Shown: positions 7,804 through 16,400, counted from the first letter of the stretch. The stretch is DNA of 26,002 bases from Firmicutes bacterium CAG:882 (GCA_000435595.1 FR895438.1:34299-60300), one strand, 5' to 3'. Notes: a model not told the origin generated them from the sequence alone. Made by a program: numbers and translations.

Positions 7804-8076
7804 ATGATTGCGGTTATCCATGAGAACTTTTTTAATGAGAACAAAGGAACTCTGAAGGGCTTGAACTGCCATGAAATCAGCTTCTATTTTATTATGAAGC
7901 CAAGGGGAACGAAGGAGCTTCACAGCAACAGCACCACCTACGGGGTGAAGGAGGAGATGCACTGGGTTCCGATAGAGGAGCTTGGCAGATATAAGGCTTT
8001 TCCGAGCTTTCTCAAAGATTATCTTGGCAGGGAACACTCTGGGATAGAGCATATTGTGACCGATGAAAGGCAATAG
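7804..8076 (+). pseudogene. Nudix hydrolase, N-terminally truncated remnant
   Basis: The 90 residues match the C-terminal half of a common Firmicutes Nudix hydrolase: AVIHENFF, CHEISFYFIMKPRGTKEL, KEEMHWVPIEELG and IEHIVTDER. The first half of the domain, including the Nudix box GX5EX7REUXEEXGU that binds the metal and is needed for catalysis, is absent. An in-frame TGA lies immediately upstream (7798-7800), and only 23 bp separate the ORF from the previous gene, so the missing part is not hidden nearby in another frame. The best start, ATG at 7804, has only a poor ribosome site. I judge it a deletion remnant. An expressed half-domain protein cannot be excluded, but it would lack the active site. 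Confidence 0.75.
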
Positions 8077-8134
8077 TGTGAAATCATAATACATCCAAGG
8101 CATCGGCATAGAAATCAGCATATAAGGAGCGACT

Positions 8135-8842
8135 ATGGAAAAATATCATATCGCGGTCGTGGAGGACGAGCCTCTTTTTGCGAAACAGCTTGAGGAGTAT
8201 ATACGGCGCTATGAGAAGGAGCGGGGCAAAAAAATAAATATCACTTTTTTTTCCGATGGTGAGGATATTGTAGAGAATTATAGTGGGACTTACGACATAA
8301 TTCTGCTGGACATTCAGATGCATTTCATGGACGGAATGACGGCGGCGCAGAGAATACGCAGTCTTGACCACGAGGTAATAATCATGTTCATCACCAACAG
8401 GCTCGACTATGCGGTGCGCGGATATGAAGTGGACGCGATGGACTACGTTGTAAAGCCCGTGGAGTATTTTGCATTTTCGCAGAAGCTCGACAAGGCATTT
8501 GACCGCATGAAAAAGCCGGACGAGGTGTATGTGTCGGTTGCCACCGAATCAGGAGTTCTGAAGCTTAAAACCTCGGAAATCTATTATATTGAGAGTCAGG
8601 GGCACTATGCGAGATACCGCACCGTCAGGGGGGATTTTGTGTCTAGAGCTGCTCTCAAAGGGCTTGAGTCAGAGCTGCAGGGCTATGGTTTTTTCAGATG
8701 CAGCAAGGGCTTTCTTGTGAATATGGCGAATGTGGACGGGCTCTTAGGCGGCGAATGTATTGTGTGCGGTGAAAAAATTCCCGTCAGCCGCAGTGTGAGA
8801 AAGGAATTTATGGAGCTTCTGATGAGATATATGGATAGTTGA
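8135..8842 (+). CDS. LytTR-type response regulator (pair 1)
   Basis: This 235-residue cytoplasmic regulator belongs to the AgrA/ComE class. The receiver domain (1-125) has the acidic pocket VVEDE (about 10-12), the phospho-acceptor Asp59 in LLDIQM, Thr87 in FITN and Lys108 in VKP. The LytTR DNA-binding domain (about 133-235) has EIYYIESQGHYARYRT and the late FFRCSKGFLVNMANV motif. AAGGAG lies 5 nt before the ATG. The kinase gene follows after a gap of about 100 bp. LytTR regulators bind pairs of short direct repeats about 12 bp apart, and such repeats occur upstream of the two GH3 genes downstream. It is clearly paralogous to the regulator at 23558, with the same domain order and several identical stretches (for example FMDGMTAA). 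Confidence 0.92.
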   Translation: MEKYHIAVVEDEPLFAKQLEEYIRRYEKERGKKINITFFSDGEDIVENYSGTYDIILLDIQMHFMDGMTAAQRIRSLDHEVIIMFITNRLDYAVRGYEVDAMDYVVKPVEYFAFSQKLDKAFDRMKKPDEVYVSVATESGVLKLKTSEIYYIESQGHYARYRTVRGDFVSRAALKGLESELQGYGFFRCSKGFLVNMANVDGLLGGECIVCGEKIPVSRSVRKEFMELLMRYMDS

Positions 8843-8885
8843 TAGTTTGGAGCTTGGGCTGTTATAGAGGGCAGCAGGGGAAAAC

Positions 8886-8933
8886 ATGTGTAAAAGCGTA
8901 TTTTTTCTTCCGATATGTTTAGCCCGGAAATGA
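8886..8933 (+). CDS. Candidate 15-codon ORF between regulator and kinase
   Basis: ATG at 8886 opens MCKSVFFLPICLARK and stops at TGA 8931-8933. AGGGGA (8876-8881) lies 4 nt before the ATG. The peptide has a basic start, a hydrophobic centre and two Cys, and its stop is 8 bp before the kinase start. It could be a translated leader coupled to the kinase gene, a signal peptide, or chance. The second regulator/kinase pair has no equivalent gap. Nothing else supports it. Confidence 0.25.
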   Translation: MCKSVFFLPICLARK

Positions 8934-8941
8934 GGATTGGT

Positions 8942-10279
8942 ATGCAGTATTATCCCGATATCCCGAGAATATGTACGGCGCTTGCCCAGTGGGGAGCGTG
9001 CATGACATATCTGTTTTTGATTAAAAGGGAACTATTTAAAAAAGTGAAATTTTGGGTCTGCAGTGCCGCGATGCTGGCGGTGCAGGCTTTTTTTCTGGTG
9101 TGGTCGGGAAGCTTTCGGCTTGTGTTCTGGCTTATATGCATGGTGACAGCGGTGGGGCTGATGTATATTTTTATCATGTTCGCCGGAAAACAAACCCGTC
9201 TTGCTACCGGGTACTGTTGTGTCAAGGCGTTTCTGTTAGCCGAGTTTGTGGCTTCGCTCGAGTGGCAGTTGATGATGTATATTGGCGGGCAGCAGATGAA
9301 GCCCGTGCTATTCAGGATAATTAATATTCTAATGATAACTGTCATTTACGGCACCGGCTTTGCGACGACGGTGAGGCTCGAGAAGAAGGTATTTGAGAGC
9401 GATTATCTGAAAAAACTTACCATTAAGGAGATGTTGGCGGCTGTTGGAATTGCGGTGGCAGTATTTGCTTTCAGCAATTTAAGCTTCCTCTACGACGGAA
9501 CCGAATACAGTGGGCTTCCATTCACGGGCTCGACCCGCGCCGATATATTTTTTATAAGAACACTCGTGGATTTCGGTGGTCTTGCCATACTCTTTATCTA
9601 CCAGAGCCGCATTTACGACTATATTGTGGAGCATGAACTCGCCGCCATGAATGCGCTGTTGAAAAACCAGTACGACCAGTACAGGAATTATCAGGACAGC
9701 ATGGAGTTCATACACATAAAATATCACGATCTGAAGCACCAGATTGCGGGGCTTAGGATTGAGACGGACGAGGAAAAGAGAAAGAAGTGGCTCGATGCCA
9801 TGGAGGAGGAAGTCAGCACCTTCGGAAACATGCAGAGGACGGGCAATCAGGTGCTCGACACCATACTCGCCGCCAAGATATTCCACTGCCGCAAAAATAA
9901 CATAAGCATCACCTGTGTGGCTGACGGAAGTCTCCTCGATTTTATGCATGTGACGGACATCTGCTCCATATTCGGCAACGCGCTCGACAATGCCATCGAG
10001 CATGTGGCGCTGATACCCGAGCCGGAGAAAAGACTTATCCATGTGACCGTATCCTCCAGAAAAAATTTTGTTTTTATCAAGGTGGAGAACTACTGCGACA
10101 CCCCGATACAGAAGGACGAAAGGTCTCTCATAAAGACAACAAAAGCCGACAAGAACAATCACGGTTTCGGTTTGTCAAGTATCCGCGCCACCGCAGAAAA
10201 ATATGGCGGCGCAGTCGATTTCGGACAGCAGAACGACTGGTTCTATCTGACAATACTCATACCCGATGGGCAGCGCTGA
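8942..10279 (+). CDS. GHKL sensor histidine kinase, AgrC-like (pair 1)
   Basis: The 445-residue kinase has about six or seven membrane helices in residues 1-220, for example WVCSAAMLAVQAFFLVW, LVFWLICMVTAVGLMYIF and IFFIRTLVDFGGLAILFIY. A cytoplasmic helical linker follows, with the phospho-acceptor His262 in YHDLKHQI, the N box FGNALDN (344-350) and the G box HGFGLSS (407-413) of a GHKL ATPase. I chose ATG 8942 because GAGG lies 6 nt upstream and the resulting N-terminus lines up with the paralogue at 24265. The earlier ATG at 8915 has no ribosome site. It has no PAS, HAMP or extracellular ligand domain, so the signal is probably seen by the membrane part, as in AgrC. Its partner is the regulator at 8135. 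No agrB/agrD genes are present in the window. Confidence 0.9.
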   Translation: MQYYPDIPRICTALAQWGACMTYLFLIKRELFKKVKFWVCSAAMLAVQAFFLVWSGSFRLVFWLICMVTAVGLMYIFIMFAGKQTRLATGYCCVKAFLLAEFVASLEWQLMMYIGGQQMKPVLFRIINILMITVIYGTGFATTVRLEKKVFESDYLKKLTIKEMLAAVGIAVAVFAFSNLSFLYDGTEYSGLPFTGSTRADIFFIRTLVDFGGLAILFIYQSRIYDYIVEHELAAMNALLKNQYDQYRNYQDSMEFIHIKYHDLKHQIAGLRIETDEEKRKKWLDAMEEEVSTFGNMQRTGNQVLDTILAAKIFHCRKNNISITCVADGSLLDFMHVTDICSIFGNALDNAIEHVALIPEPEKRLIHVTVSSRKNFVFIKVENYCDTPIQKDERSLIKTTKADKNNHGFGLSSIRATAEKYGGAVDFGQQNDWFYLTILIPDGQR

Positions 10280-10294
10280 CTGCCCATCAATTTT
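10265..10294 (+). terminator. Terminator whose loop holds the kinase stop codon
   Basis: A perfect 9-bp stem, GATGGGCAG (10265-10273) with CTGCCCATC (10280-10288), encloses a 6-nt loop containing the TGA stop. AATTTTCT follows. The T tail is short, so the strength is uncertain. It would separate pair 1 from the GH3 gene. Confidence 0.65.
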
Positions 10295-10425
10295 CTACAG
10301 CTTATTTACCCGCGATATAGTGGTGTTGTTCAGAAAACAATTACCGCCTGATATACACATAAAAATCAGATCCGCATGTTTTGACACCTGAATCTTATAA
10401 TACAATCAATATTATCCCCTGCATT

Positions 10426-10490
10426 TCATGCCATATCCCCGCAACTCATGCCACAAAGCGCACGTGAAGCAATGATGTGCTAATATAACA
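10426..10490 (+). promoter_or_regulatory. Predicted GH3 promoter with paired TCATGCCA repeats
   Basis: TCATGCCA occurs at 10426-10433 and 10446-10453 with 12 bp between copies. The extended -10 TGCTAATAT (10478-10486) lies 24 bp after the second copy, inside the block GTGCTAATATAACA that recurs before the second GH3 gene. No good -35 is visible, which fits an activator-dependent promoter. A third copy (TCATGCCT, 10540-10547) lies in the long leader. The rest of 10295-10638 shows no gene, only an AT-rich tract and a small inverted repeat GAAAC-GCC-GTTTC at 10583-10595. Confidence 0.55.
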
Positions 10491-10638
10491 AAGAACTCAG
10501 AACATGGTTATACATAGTATAAATTTGTAGTATGGATTGTCATGCCTGTTTTTTTTGATTTTAATAATATATAGCTGGTTGTGAAACGCCGTTTCGAGAT
10601 TAAACAGTTAGGAAATATTGTACACATTGGAGGTTCCC

Positions 10639-13095
10639 ATGGATAAAAATGAGATACGCGCACTGTTACAGAAGATGACCACAGAGGAAAAAGCCGCCAT
10701 CCTCGGCGGAAAGACCGTCTGGCAGACGAGAGAGAACGAGAGGCTCTCTATTCCGTCCATCTTTCTTTCGGACGGCCCTCATGGACTGAGAAAGCAGGCG
10801 GGTGCGGGAGACCATCTCGGACTCAACGCCTCGCTCGAAGCGACCTGTTTTCCGACGGCGGCGACGATAGCCAATAGTTGGGACGAGAAGCTCGGCGAGG
10901 AGCTCGGTGAGGCACTCGGCGAGGAGGCTGCGAGCATGGACGTTGATGTTCTGCTTGGACCTGGGCTCAACATCAAGAGAAGCCCGCTGTGCGGAAGGAA
11001 TTTTGAGTATTTTTCGGAGGATCCATATCTTTCGGGAAAGATGGCGGCGGCATATATAAGAGGAATACAGAGGATGGGGGTTGCGGCATGTCCGAAGCAT
11101 TTTGCGGTGAACAGCCAGGAGCTCAGAAGAATGGCTATGGATGCCGTGATTGACGAGAGAACTCTCAGGGAAATCTACCTCACGGGCTTTGAGATTGCCG
11201 TAAAAGAGGGGAAGAGCAAGGCAATTATGAGCAGCTACAATCGTGTCAACGGAACCTATGCCAACGAGAACAAGCATCTGCTCACGGATATTCTGCGCGA
11301 GGAGTGGGGATTTGACGGCATGGTTGTGTCCGACTGGGGTGGCAACAACGATGCTGTAAAGGCTGTGGAGGCAGGAGCCAATCTTGAGATGCCGAATTGC
11401 GGATACGGTTCTGCCCGTGAGATAGTGAAAGCGGTAAAGGACGGTACATTGTCAGAGAGTGTACTTGATGAGAGGGTATGTGAGCTGGTGAAAGTGATTA
11501 TGGATTTAAAAGAACACAAAAACACCGGCAGGGATGAAAAGCATAGCGGCTTTAACAGGGAAGAACACCACAGACTGGCGAAGCGGGCAGCAGCAGCAAG
11601 CATGGTGCTCTTGAAAAATGAAGCTTCAATTCTTCCGCTTGACAGGAATAAGAAGCTTGCGATAATAGGTGACTTTGCATTTGCACCAAGGTACCAGGGG
11701 GCAGGCTCATCAATGGTTAATCCGACTAAGGTTGAGGCTGTTGCGGGTATTGCAAGGGATTACAAGCTTAATATACTTGGAATGACGAGGGGGTATAAGC
11801 GCGACGGAGATGTGGATGAGGCAGAGAAAAAGGCTGCACTGGATCTGGCAGAGAAGGCAGATATTGTAATATTCTGCTTTGGACTCAATGAAATCAGCGA
11901 ATCAGAGGGACTTGACAGGACCCACATGAGAATACCACAGAATCAGATTGAGCTTTTGCAGGATATAAGCAAGGTGAACGAGAATGTGGTAGGAATTTTA
12001 AGTGCGGGTTCGGCGATGGAGATGCCATGGCAGTCCTGCTGCAAGGCAATCCTGAATGGTTATCTCAACGGTCAGGCGGGAGCGTCGGCGACATTGGATA
12101 TTTTGACGGGAGCCGTTAATCCGTCCGGACGACTTGCAGAGACATATCCTATAGCGTATGAGCATACACCATCATTCAGGTATTATCCGAGCAGCGAGAG
12201 AACATCTGAATACAGGGAGAGTATCTTCGTGGGATACAGATACTATGATACATCCAAGGTCCGCGTTCAGTATCCGTTTGGATTTGGTTTGTCGTATACG
12301 GAATTTACATACTCCGGATTGAAGGTGGATGATGCCGGGGCAGAACTTACCGTATCTAATACCGGAGACAGAGATGGGGCAGAGGTTGTGCAGATGTATG
12401 TAGGGCTTCCGAATGCCATAGTATTTCGTCCTGAGAAGGAGCTCAAAGGCTTTGCAAAAGTATTTTTAAAGGCGGGCGAGAGCAGGAAGGTAAAGATTCC
12501 GTTTGACGATAAGACCTTCAGATATTGGAATGTCAAAACTGAAAGCTGGGAGGTCGAGACGGGAACATATAATGTAATGATAGGCTCAAGTGTGGCAGAC
12601 ATAAGGCTTGTTGGAACCATAGAGCGAACCGGAAGTAACATCGGGATGCCATACAATCCGGCATTACTTCCATATTATTATACCGGTCTGGTACAGAAAA
12701 TATCGGATGAGGAGTATGAGACGCTTTTAGGACATAAGATACCAAGCGGAGAATGGAGCGGACAGCTCGGAGTAAACGATGCAATTTGTCAGATGTATTA
12801 CGCAAAGAGCAGACTTGCAAGATTTGTCTATAAGGTGCTCACGGATAAAAAGAAGAAAAGTGAGCAGACGGGAAAGCCGGATCTCAATGTTCTTTTTATC
12901 TACAATATGCCGCTTAGGGCAATCGCTAAGATGACCAACGGTATGGTCGGCATGGATATGGTTCATGGAATGGTAGAAATTGTAAACGGAGAGTTCTTCA
13001 GGGGACTTGGCAGGGTTATAGGCGGTTTCATAAGCAACGGGGTGAAAAACAGAAGGTTTGAGAGAAAACTAAGGAAATGTAGTAAATTTGACTAA
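10639..13095 (+). CDS. Glycoside hydrolase family 3 beta-glucosidase, cytoplasmic, with C-terminal extension
   Basis: It is a retaining exo-beta-glycosidase, probably releasing glucose from beta-glucosides inside the cell, since no signal peptide or membrane segment opens the protein. Of 818 residues, 1-300 form the GH3 barrel with SDGPHG, the KHF motif (153-155) and the nucleophile Asp232 in VVSDWGG. About 315-560 form the second GH3 domain with ESEGLDR, which supplies the acid/base Glu. About 560-655 form the fibronectin-III-like domain. About 660-818 are an extra C-terminal region ending in hydrophobic and basic helices (GRVIGGFISNG, KNRRFERKLRK). The extension is not part of the core enzyme and might mediate membrane or partner contact (inference). 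The start is set by GGAGG 5 nt before the ATG; a TTG 21 bp upstream is less likely. It lies 345 bp after the kinase terminator. Confidence 0.92.
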   Translation: MDKNEIRALLQKMTTEEKAAILGGKTVWQTRENERLSIPSIFLSDGPHGLRKQAGAGDHLGLNASLEATCFPTAATIANSWDEKLGEELGEALGEEAASMDVDVLLGPGLNIKRSPLCGRNFEYFSEDPYLSGKMAAAYIRGIQRMGVAACPKHFAVNSQELRRMAMDAVIDERTLREIYLTGFEIAVKEGKSKAIMSSYNRVNGTYANENKHLLTDILREEWGFDGMVVSDWGGNNDAVKAVEAGANLEMPNCGYGSAREIVKAVKDGTLSESVLDERVCELVKVIMDLKEHKNTGRDEKHSGFNREEHHRLAKRAAAASMVLLKNEASILPLDRNKKLAIIGDFAFAPRYQGAGSSMVNPTKVEAVAGIARDYKLNILGMTRGYKRDGDVDEAEKKAALDLAEKADIVIFCFGLNEISESEGLDRTHMRIPQNQIELLQDISKVNENVVGILSAGSAMEMPWQSCCKAILNGYLNGQAGASATLDILTGAVNPSGRLAETYPIAYEHTPSFRYYPSSERTSEYRESIFVGYRYYDTSKVRVQYPFGFGLSYTEFTYSGLKVDDAGAELTVSNTGDRDGAEVVQMYVGLPNAIVFRPEKELKGFAKVFLKAGESRKVKIPFDDKTFRYWNVKTESWEVETGTYNVMIGSSVADIRLVGTIERTGSNIGMPYNPALLPYYYTGLVQKISDEEYETLLGHKIPSGEWSGQLGVNDAICQMYYAKSRLARFVYKVLTDKKKKSEQTGKPDLNVLFIYNMPLRAIAKMTNGMVGMDMVHGMVEIVNGEFFRGLGRVIGGFISNGVKNRRFERKLRKCSKFD

Positions 13096-13128
13096 AAAAG
13101 CATGAAAAATGAAGAAATATTTGACGGA

Positions 13129-13195
13129 TTACGTTGAAAAAAGCACCGTTCACGTTAATACTGTGTCAGCATTGTGAAAAAGTGCTAATATAACA
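13129..13195 (+). promoter_or_regulatory. Predicted second GH3 promoter with paired LytTR-type repeats
   Basis: TACGTTGAA (13130-13138) and CACGTTAAT (13151-13159) are direct repeats with 12 bp between them. Each differs from the published LytTR half-site pattern [TA][AC][CA]GTTN[AG][TG] at one position. The extended -10 TGCTAATAT (13183-13191) follows 23 bp after the second repeat. The 14-nt block GTGCTAATATAACA (13182-13195) is identical to the one at 10477-10490. Confidence 0.62.
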
Positions 13196-13244
13196 GCATC
13201 AAAAGTAATAACTATATACAATTAACACAAAAGGAGGAGACATA

Positions 13245-16200
13245 ATGAAGACAAGAAGATTGTCAAATGTGATGCGAGGCGTGTCATCGGTTACAGCCTC
13301 CATACTTGCACTTTCCGTGATTGGCAGCGGAATTGCAGATTCTTACAGAAAAAATCTTGACGAACAGCTTGGAACCACAAGCTATATAACATCTACCGAT
13401 GCAAGCTCGGCAAGATTTGTGAGTGATTACACAACTATTGAGGAGATGGCGCAGGCTGCAAAGGATGTTGCCATCAGAGAAGGTGAGGAGGGAACTGTTA
13501 TCATGAAGAATGATAACAACGTATTTCCTATCGCTTCAACTCAGAAGGTAGCACTGTTCGGTCTGGCAGCCTACGCACCATACCCATACAACAGCCGTGA
13601 CCTTCGCGCAGGCAATGATGACGCAGTAGACCTTGCACAGGCACTCAAGGACGCAGGCATCAGTGTTGACAGCACGCTTGAAGATATGTACATGAACAAG
13701 ATTCTTAACCCTCACGATGTAGAACAGACTAACCGCTGGACGGGTGCCGTCAGCATTGTAACGGGCTACGACAACATCTATACAACATCGGTGGGTGATA
13801 TGCAGGATTTCATAATCAATGAAGTTTCACCTGACAGATTTACGGAGTTAGGTATACCTGCTGATTGGAAATCATCAATAGATAAGGAGAACACCACTGC
13901 AATATGTGTATTTGCACGTCCGGGTGGAGAGTCAAATACATACGCGCCGGGTTCGGCTATGAATTCGGCAGGTGAGAGCACGGGAGCAGATCCGCTCGCA
14001 CTTTCAGAGGAGGAGCTTGCCGTTATTGATGCGGCTAAGGAGACATGCTCTAAGGTTGTAGTTTTATTAAACTCAGGAAATACAATGGGAATTGCTGAGA
14101 TAGCTGAGGGCAGTGCACATGAAGTGGATGGTATCGCATACATCGGATGTATCAACGATTACCAGTGCACAGGTATTGTGAATGTTCTCACAGGTAAGGT
14201 GAATGCTACAGGTGCTCTTACAGACACATATGTAGTTGACAACAATTCAATTCCTGCCGTACAGAACTTCGGTGGTGACTACTATGCAGACGCAGATATT
14301 GTGGCAGCTAACTCAGAGAACGGCTTTGATTCACGTTATCCTAAGACTGATATATCCAATATCAGCAGCGCAAGCTCCTTCGGAGGCGGAGATGCAACCT
14401 ACAGCGCTGGACAGTACATTGTCGAGGCTGAGGGCATCTATGTAGGCTACAAGTATTTTGAGACAAGATATTTTGATTCGGTTGTAAATCCGTCCTCGAA
14501 CGCTGATTCGGCAAAAGGTTCTACTCAGGGCAGCACATGGAATTACAATGACGAGGTAATTTATCCGTTCGGACACACACTTTCATATCTTGACTATGAA
14601 CAGAATGTAAAGAGTGTTACTGTGGATAAGACATCAGAGGGAAATATAACTGCTGTCATCGAGGTGAAGAACAAGAGCAGTCAGGATGGAAAATTCCTTG
14701 CCCAGTTATATGTACAGCAGCCATACACTGATTACGACAAGGCTAATAATGTTGAAAAGTCGGCAATCATGTTCTTAAATTCAGCAAAGGTCGATATCCC
14801 GGCAGGTCAGACAAAGGAGGTAACCATAACTGTTCCTACCAAGTATCTTGCAAGCTATGACTATACAAATGCCAAGACATATATCTTAGATGAAGGTGAT
14901 TATTATTTCACAGCGGCAGCAGGATCACATGAGGCGGTAAACAATGTGCTCGGTGCAATGGGTAAGACCGTTGCAGACGGAATGGATGCAGATGCAGTCG
15001 GAACAGCAGTTGTATGGAACGGTAATAAGTCACTTGATACTACAACCTTTTCAATATCACATGATACGGTTGTGACGAATGTGGCAGACGACGCAGACCT
15101 CAACTATTGGACAGGAGAGGAGACGGTTACATATCTTTCAAGACAGGACTGGGATGCCACATATCCGATAAATTACAATAAGGATGTGACAGTTACAATC
15201 GCTGACAGCCCAAGGAAGGATGAATGGATTTCTGCACTCAGAGGAATGCAGTATACAATAAAGACAGACAATCCTGCCGATGAGGGCAAGGATAACGGAG
15301 TAAGATTCAGCACTGAGGATATTCAGTACGAGCAGTTAAGCAACATAAATGACCCATATTGGGACAAGCTTGTATCATCAATAACAATCGACGAGGCAGT
15401 AGGTGCGGTAATCCACGGCGGAAGCCAGAGTGATGTTCTCACCAACGTAGACAACCCGGTTGTATTGCAGAATGAAGGTGTAAACGGCTTCACGGCAACA
15501 TACACAGATGAAGCTACAGGAAAGACATACCGCTTCAATGTTAACTCACAGACACTCTTAGGTTCATCCTTTAACCCTGAGCTCGCTTACGAGTGGGGAC
15601 TTATAGAGGGAAATTCAGGACTCTGGCTTGAGAGATACGACGTATGGGGAACAGGTCTTACACTCAGAAGAACACCTTACAACGGACGTAACTATGAGTA
15701 TATTTCAGAGGATCCGATGCTCACTAACAGAATCGGATACGGCATCATCAAGGGATGCAATGAGAAGGGCATCTTAAACGGACCAAAGCATATCGGCTTC
15801 AACGATCAGGAGCACAACCGTAACGGTGTTGCTGCATACATGAATGAGCAGAAGATGCGTGAGACAGACCTCAGAGGCTTCCAGGGCGCATTAGAGGATG
15901 CACAGGGTATGGCAGTTATGGTTGCATTCAACCGTATCGGTGCAACCAACGCTTCACATCATGTGGGTATGTTAAAGACAATTCTCCGCGATGAGTGGGG
16001 CTACACAGGTGTTATCTCAACGGATATGATGAACAACTCATACTACTTCACACCTGAGTCGATGATTATGGCAACAGTAACACAGGTAGCTGATTTCGGC
16101 GGAAATGATAACCATATCAACCTCGGTGACGGCGGTGTAGATGCAACATGGGCTTATATTTCAGAGGATTCCGTTAAGAATGATGCAACACTTGTAAACC

Positions 16201-16400
16201 AGGCTCGTGAGAACCTCAAGTATCAGTTATATACGTTTGCCAACAGCGCAGTAATGAATGTTTCCACAGTGAGAGTTGATACATGGTGGGATAAGGCACT
16301 CAAGACAACAAGAACAGTGAGCGGTGTGGCTACAGGAGTGTTTGTTCTCGCATGGCTTGCGTTCTCTCTCATGCCTGAAAAGAAGAAAGAGGAGGAATAA
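13245..16400 (+). CDS. Membrane-anchored GH3 with inverted domain order
   Basis: This protein has 1051 residues. An N-terminal basic segment plus hydrophobic helix (about 12-32) lacks an obvious cleavage site. It is followed by the domain usually second in GH3 enzymes (about 55-440, with EEGTVIMKNDNNVFPI and YPFGHTLSY), a fibronectin-like domain (about 450-565), a linker (about 570-780), and last the catalytic barrel (about 780-1000). The barrel has PYNGRNYEYISEDP, GPKHIGFNDQE and the nucleophile Asp927 in GVISTDMMN. A second membrane helix (about 1022-1043, VATGVFVLAWLAFSLM) ends in KKKEEE. The two helices should hold the enzyme outside with both ends inside. GH3 enzymes with this swapped order are known in ruminal and gut Firmicutes. 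A strong AAGGAGGAG lies before the ATG. Substrate is probably an extracellular beta-glucoside. Confidence 0.9.
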   Translation: MKTRRLSNVMRGVSSVTASILALSVIGSGIADSYRKNLDEQLGTTSYITSTDASSARFVSDYTTIEEMAQAAKDVAIREGEEGTVIMKNDNNVFPIASTQKVALFGLAAYAPYPYNSRDLRAGNDDAVDLAQALKDAGISVDSTLEDMYMNKILNPHDVEQTNRWTGAVSIVTGYDNIYTTSVGDMQDFIINEVSPDRFTELGIPADWKSSIDKENTTAICVFARPGGESNTYAPGSAMNSAGESTGADPLALSEEELAVIDAAKETCSKVVVLLNSGNTMGIAEIAEGSAHEVDGIAYIGCINDYQCTGIVNVLTGKVNATGALTDTYVVDNNSIPAVQNFGGDYYADADIVAANSENGFDSRYPKTDISNISSASSFGGGDATYSAGQYIVEAEGIYVGYKYFETRYFDSVVNPSSNADSAKGSTQGSTWNYNDEVIYPFGHTLSYLDYEQNVKSVTVDKTSEGNITAVIEVKNKSSQDGKFLAQLYVQQPYTDYDKANNVEKSAIMFLNSAKVDIPAGQTKEVTITVPTKYLASYDYTNAKTYILDEGDYYFTAAAGSHEAVNNVLGAMGKTVADGMDADAVGTAVVWNGNKSLDTTTFSISHDTVVTNVADDADLNYWTGEETVTYLSRQDWDATYPINYNKDVTVTIADSPRKDEWISALRGMQYTIKTDNPADEGKDNGVRFSTEDIQYEQLSNINDPYWDKLVSSITIDEAVGAVIHGGSQSDVLTNVDNPVVLQNEGVNGFTATYTDEATGKTYRFNVNSQTLLGSSFNPELAYEWGLIEGNSGLWLERYDVWGTGLTLRRTPYNGRNYEYISEDPMLTNRIGYGIIKGCNEKGILNGPKHIGFNDQEHNRNGVAAYMNEQKMRETDLRGFQGALEDAQGMAVMVAFNRIGATNASHHVGMLKTILRDEWGYTGVISTDMMNNSYYFTPESMIMATVTQVADFGGNDNHINLGDGGVDATWAYISEDSVKNDATLVNQARENLKYQLYTFANSAVMNVSTVRVDTWWDKALKTTRTVSGVATGVFVLAWLAFSLMPEKKKEEE

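Noticed and set aside
8077..8134. LytTR-type repeats upstream of regulator 1 (GGCAT/AGCAT copies)
   Set aside because: The copies are too short and too degenerate to separate from chance.
9479..10162. Minus-strand ORF of 227 residues inside kinase 1
   Set aside because: The opposite frame of a conserved GHKL domain is open by codon bias; no recognisable motif or ribosome site.
10381..10401. TTGACA followed by TATAAT upstream of the first GH3 gene
   Set aside because: Only 9 bp separate the two boxes, far from the 16-18 bp needed, so they do not form one promoter.
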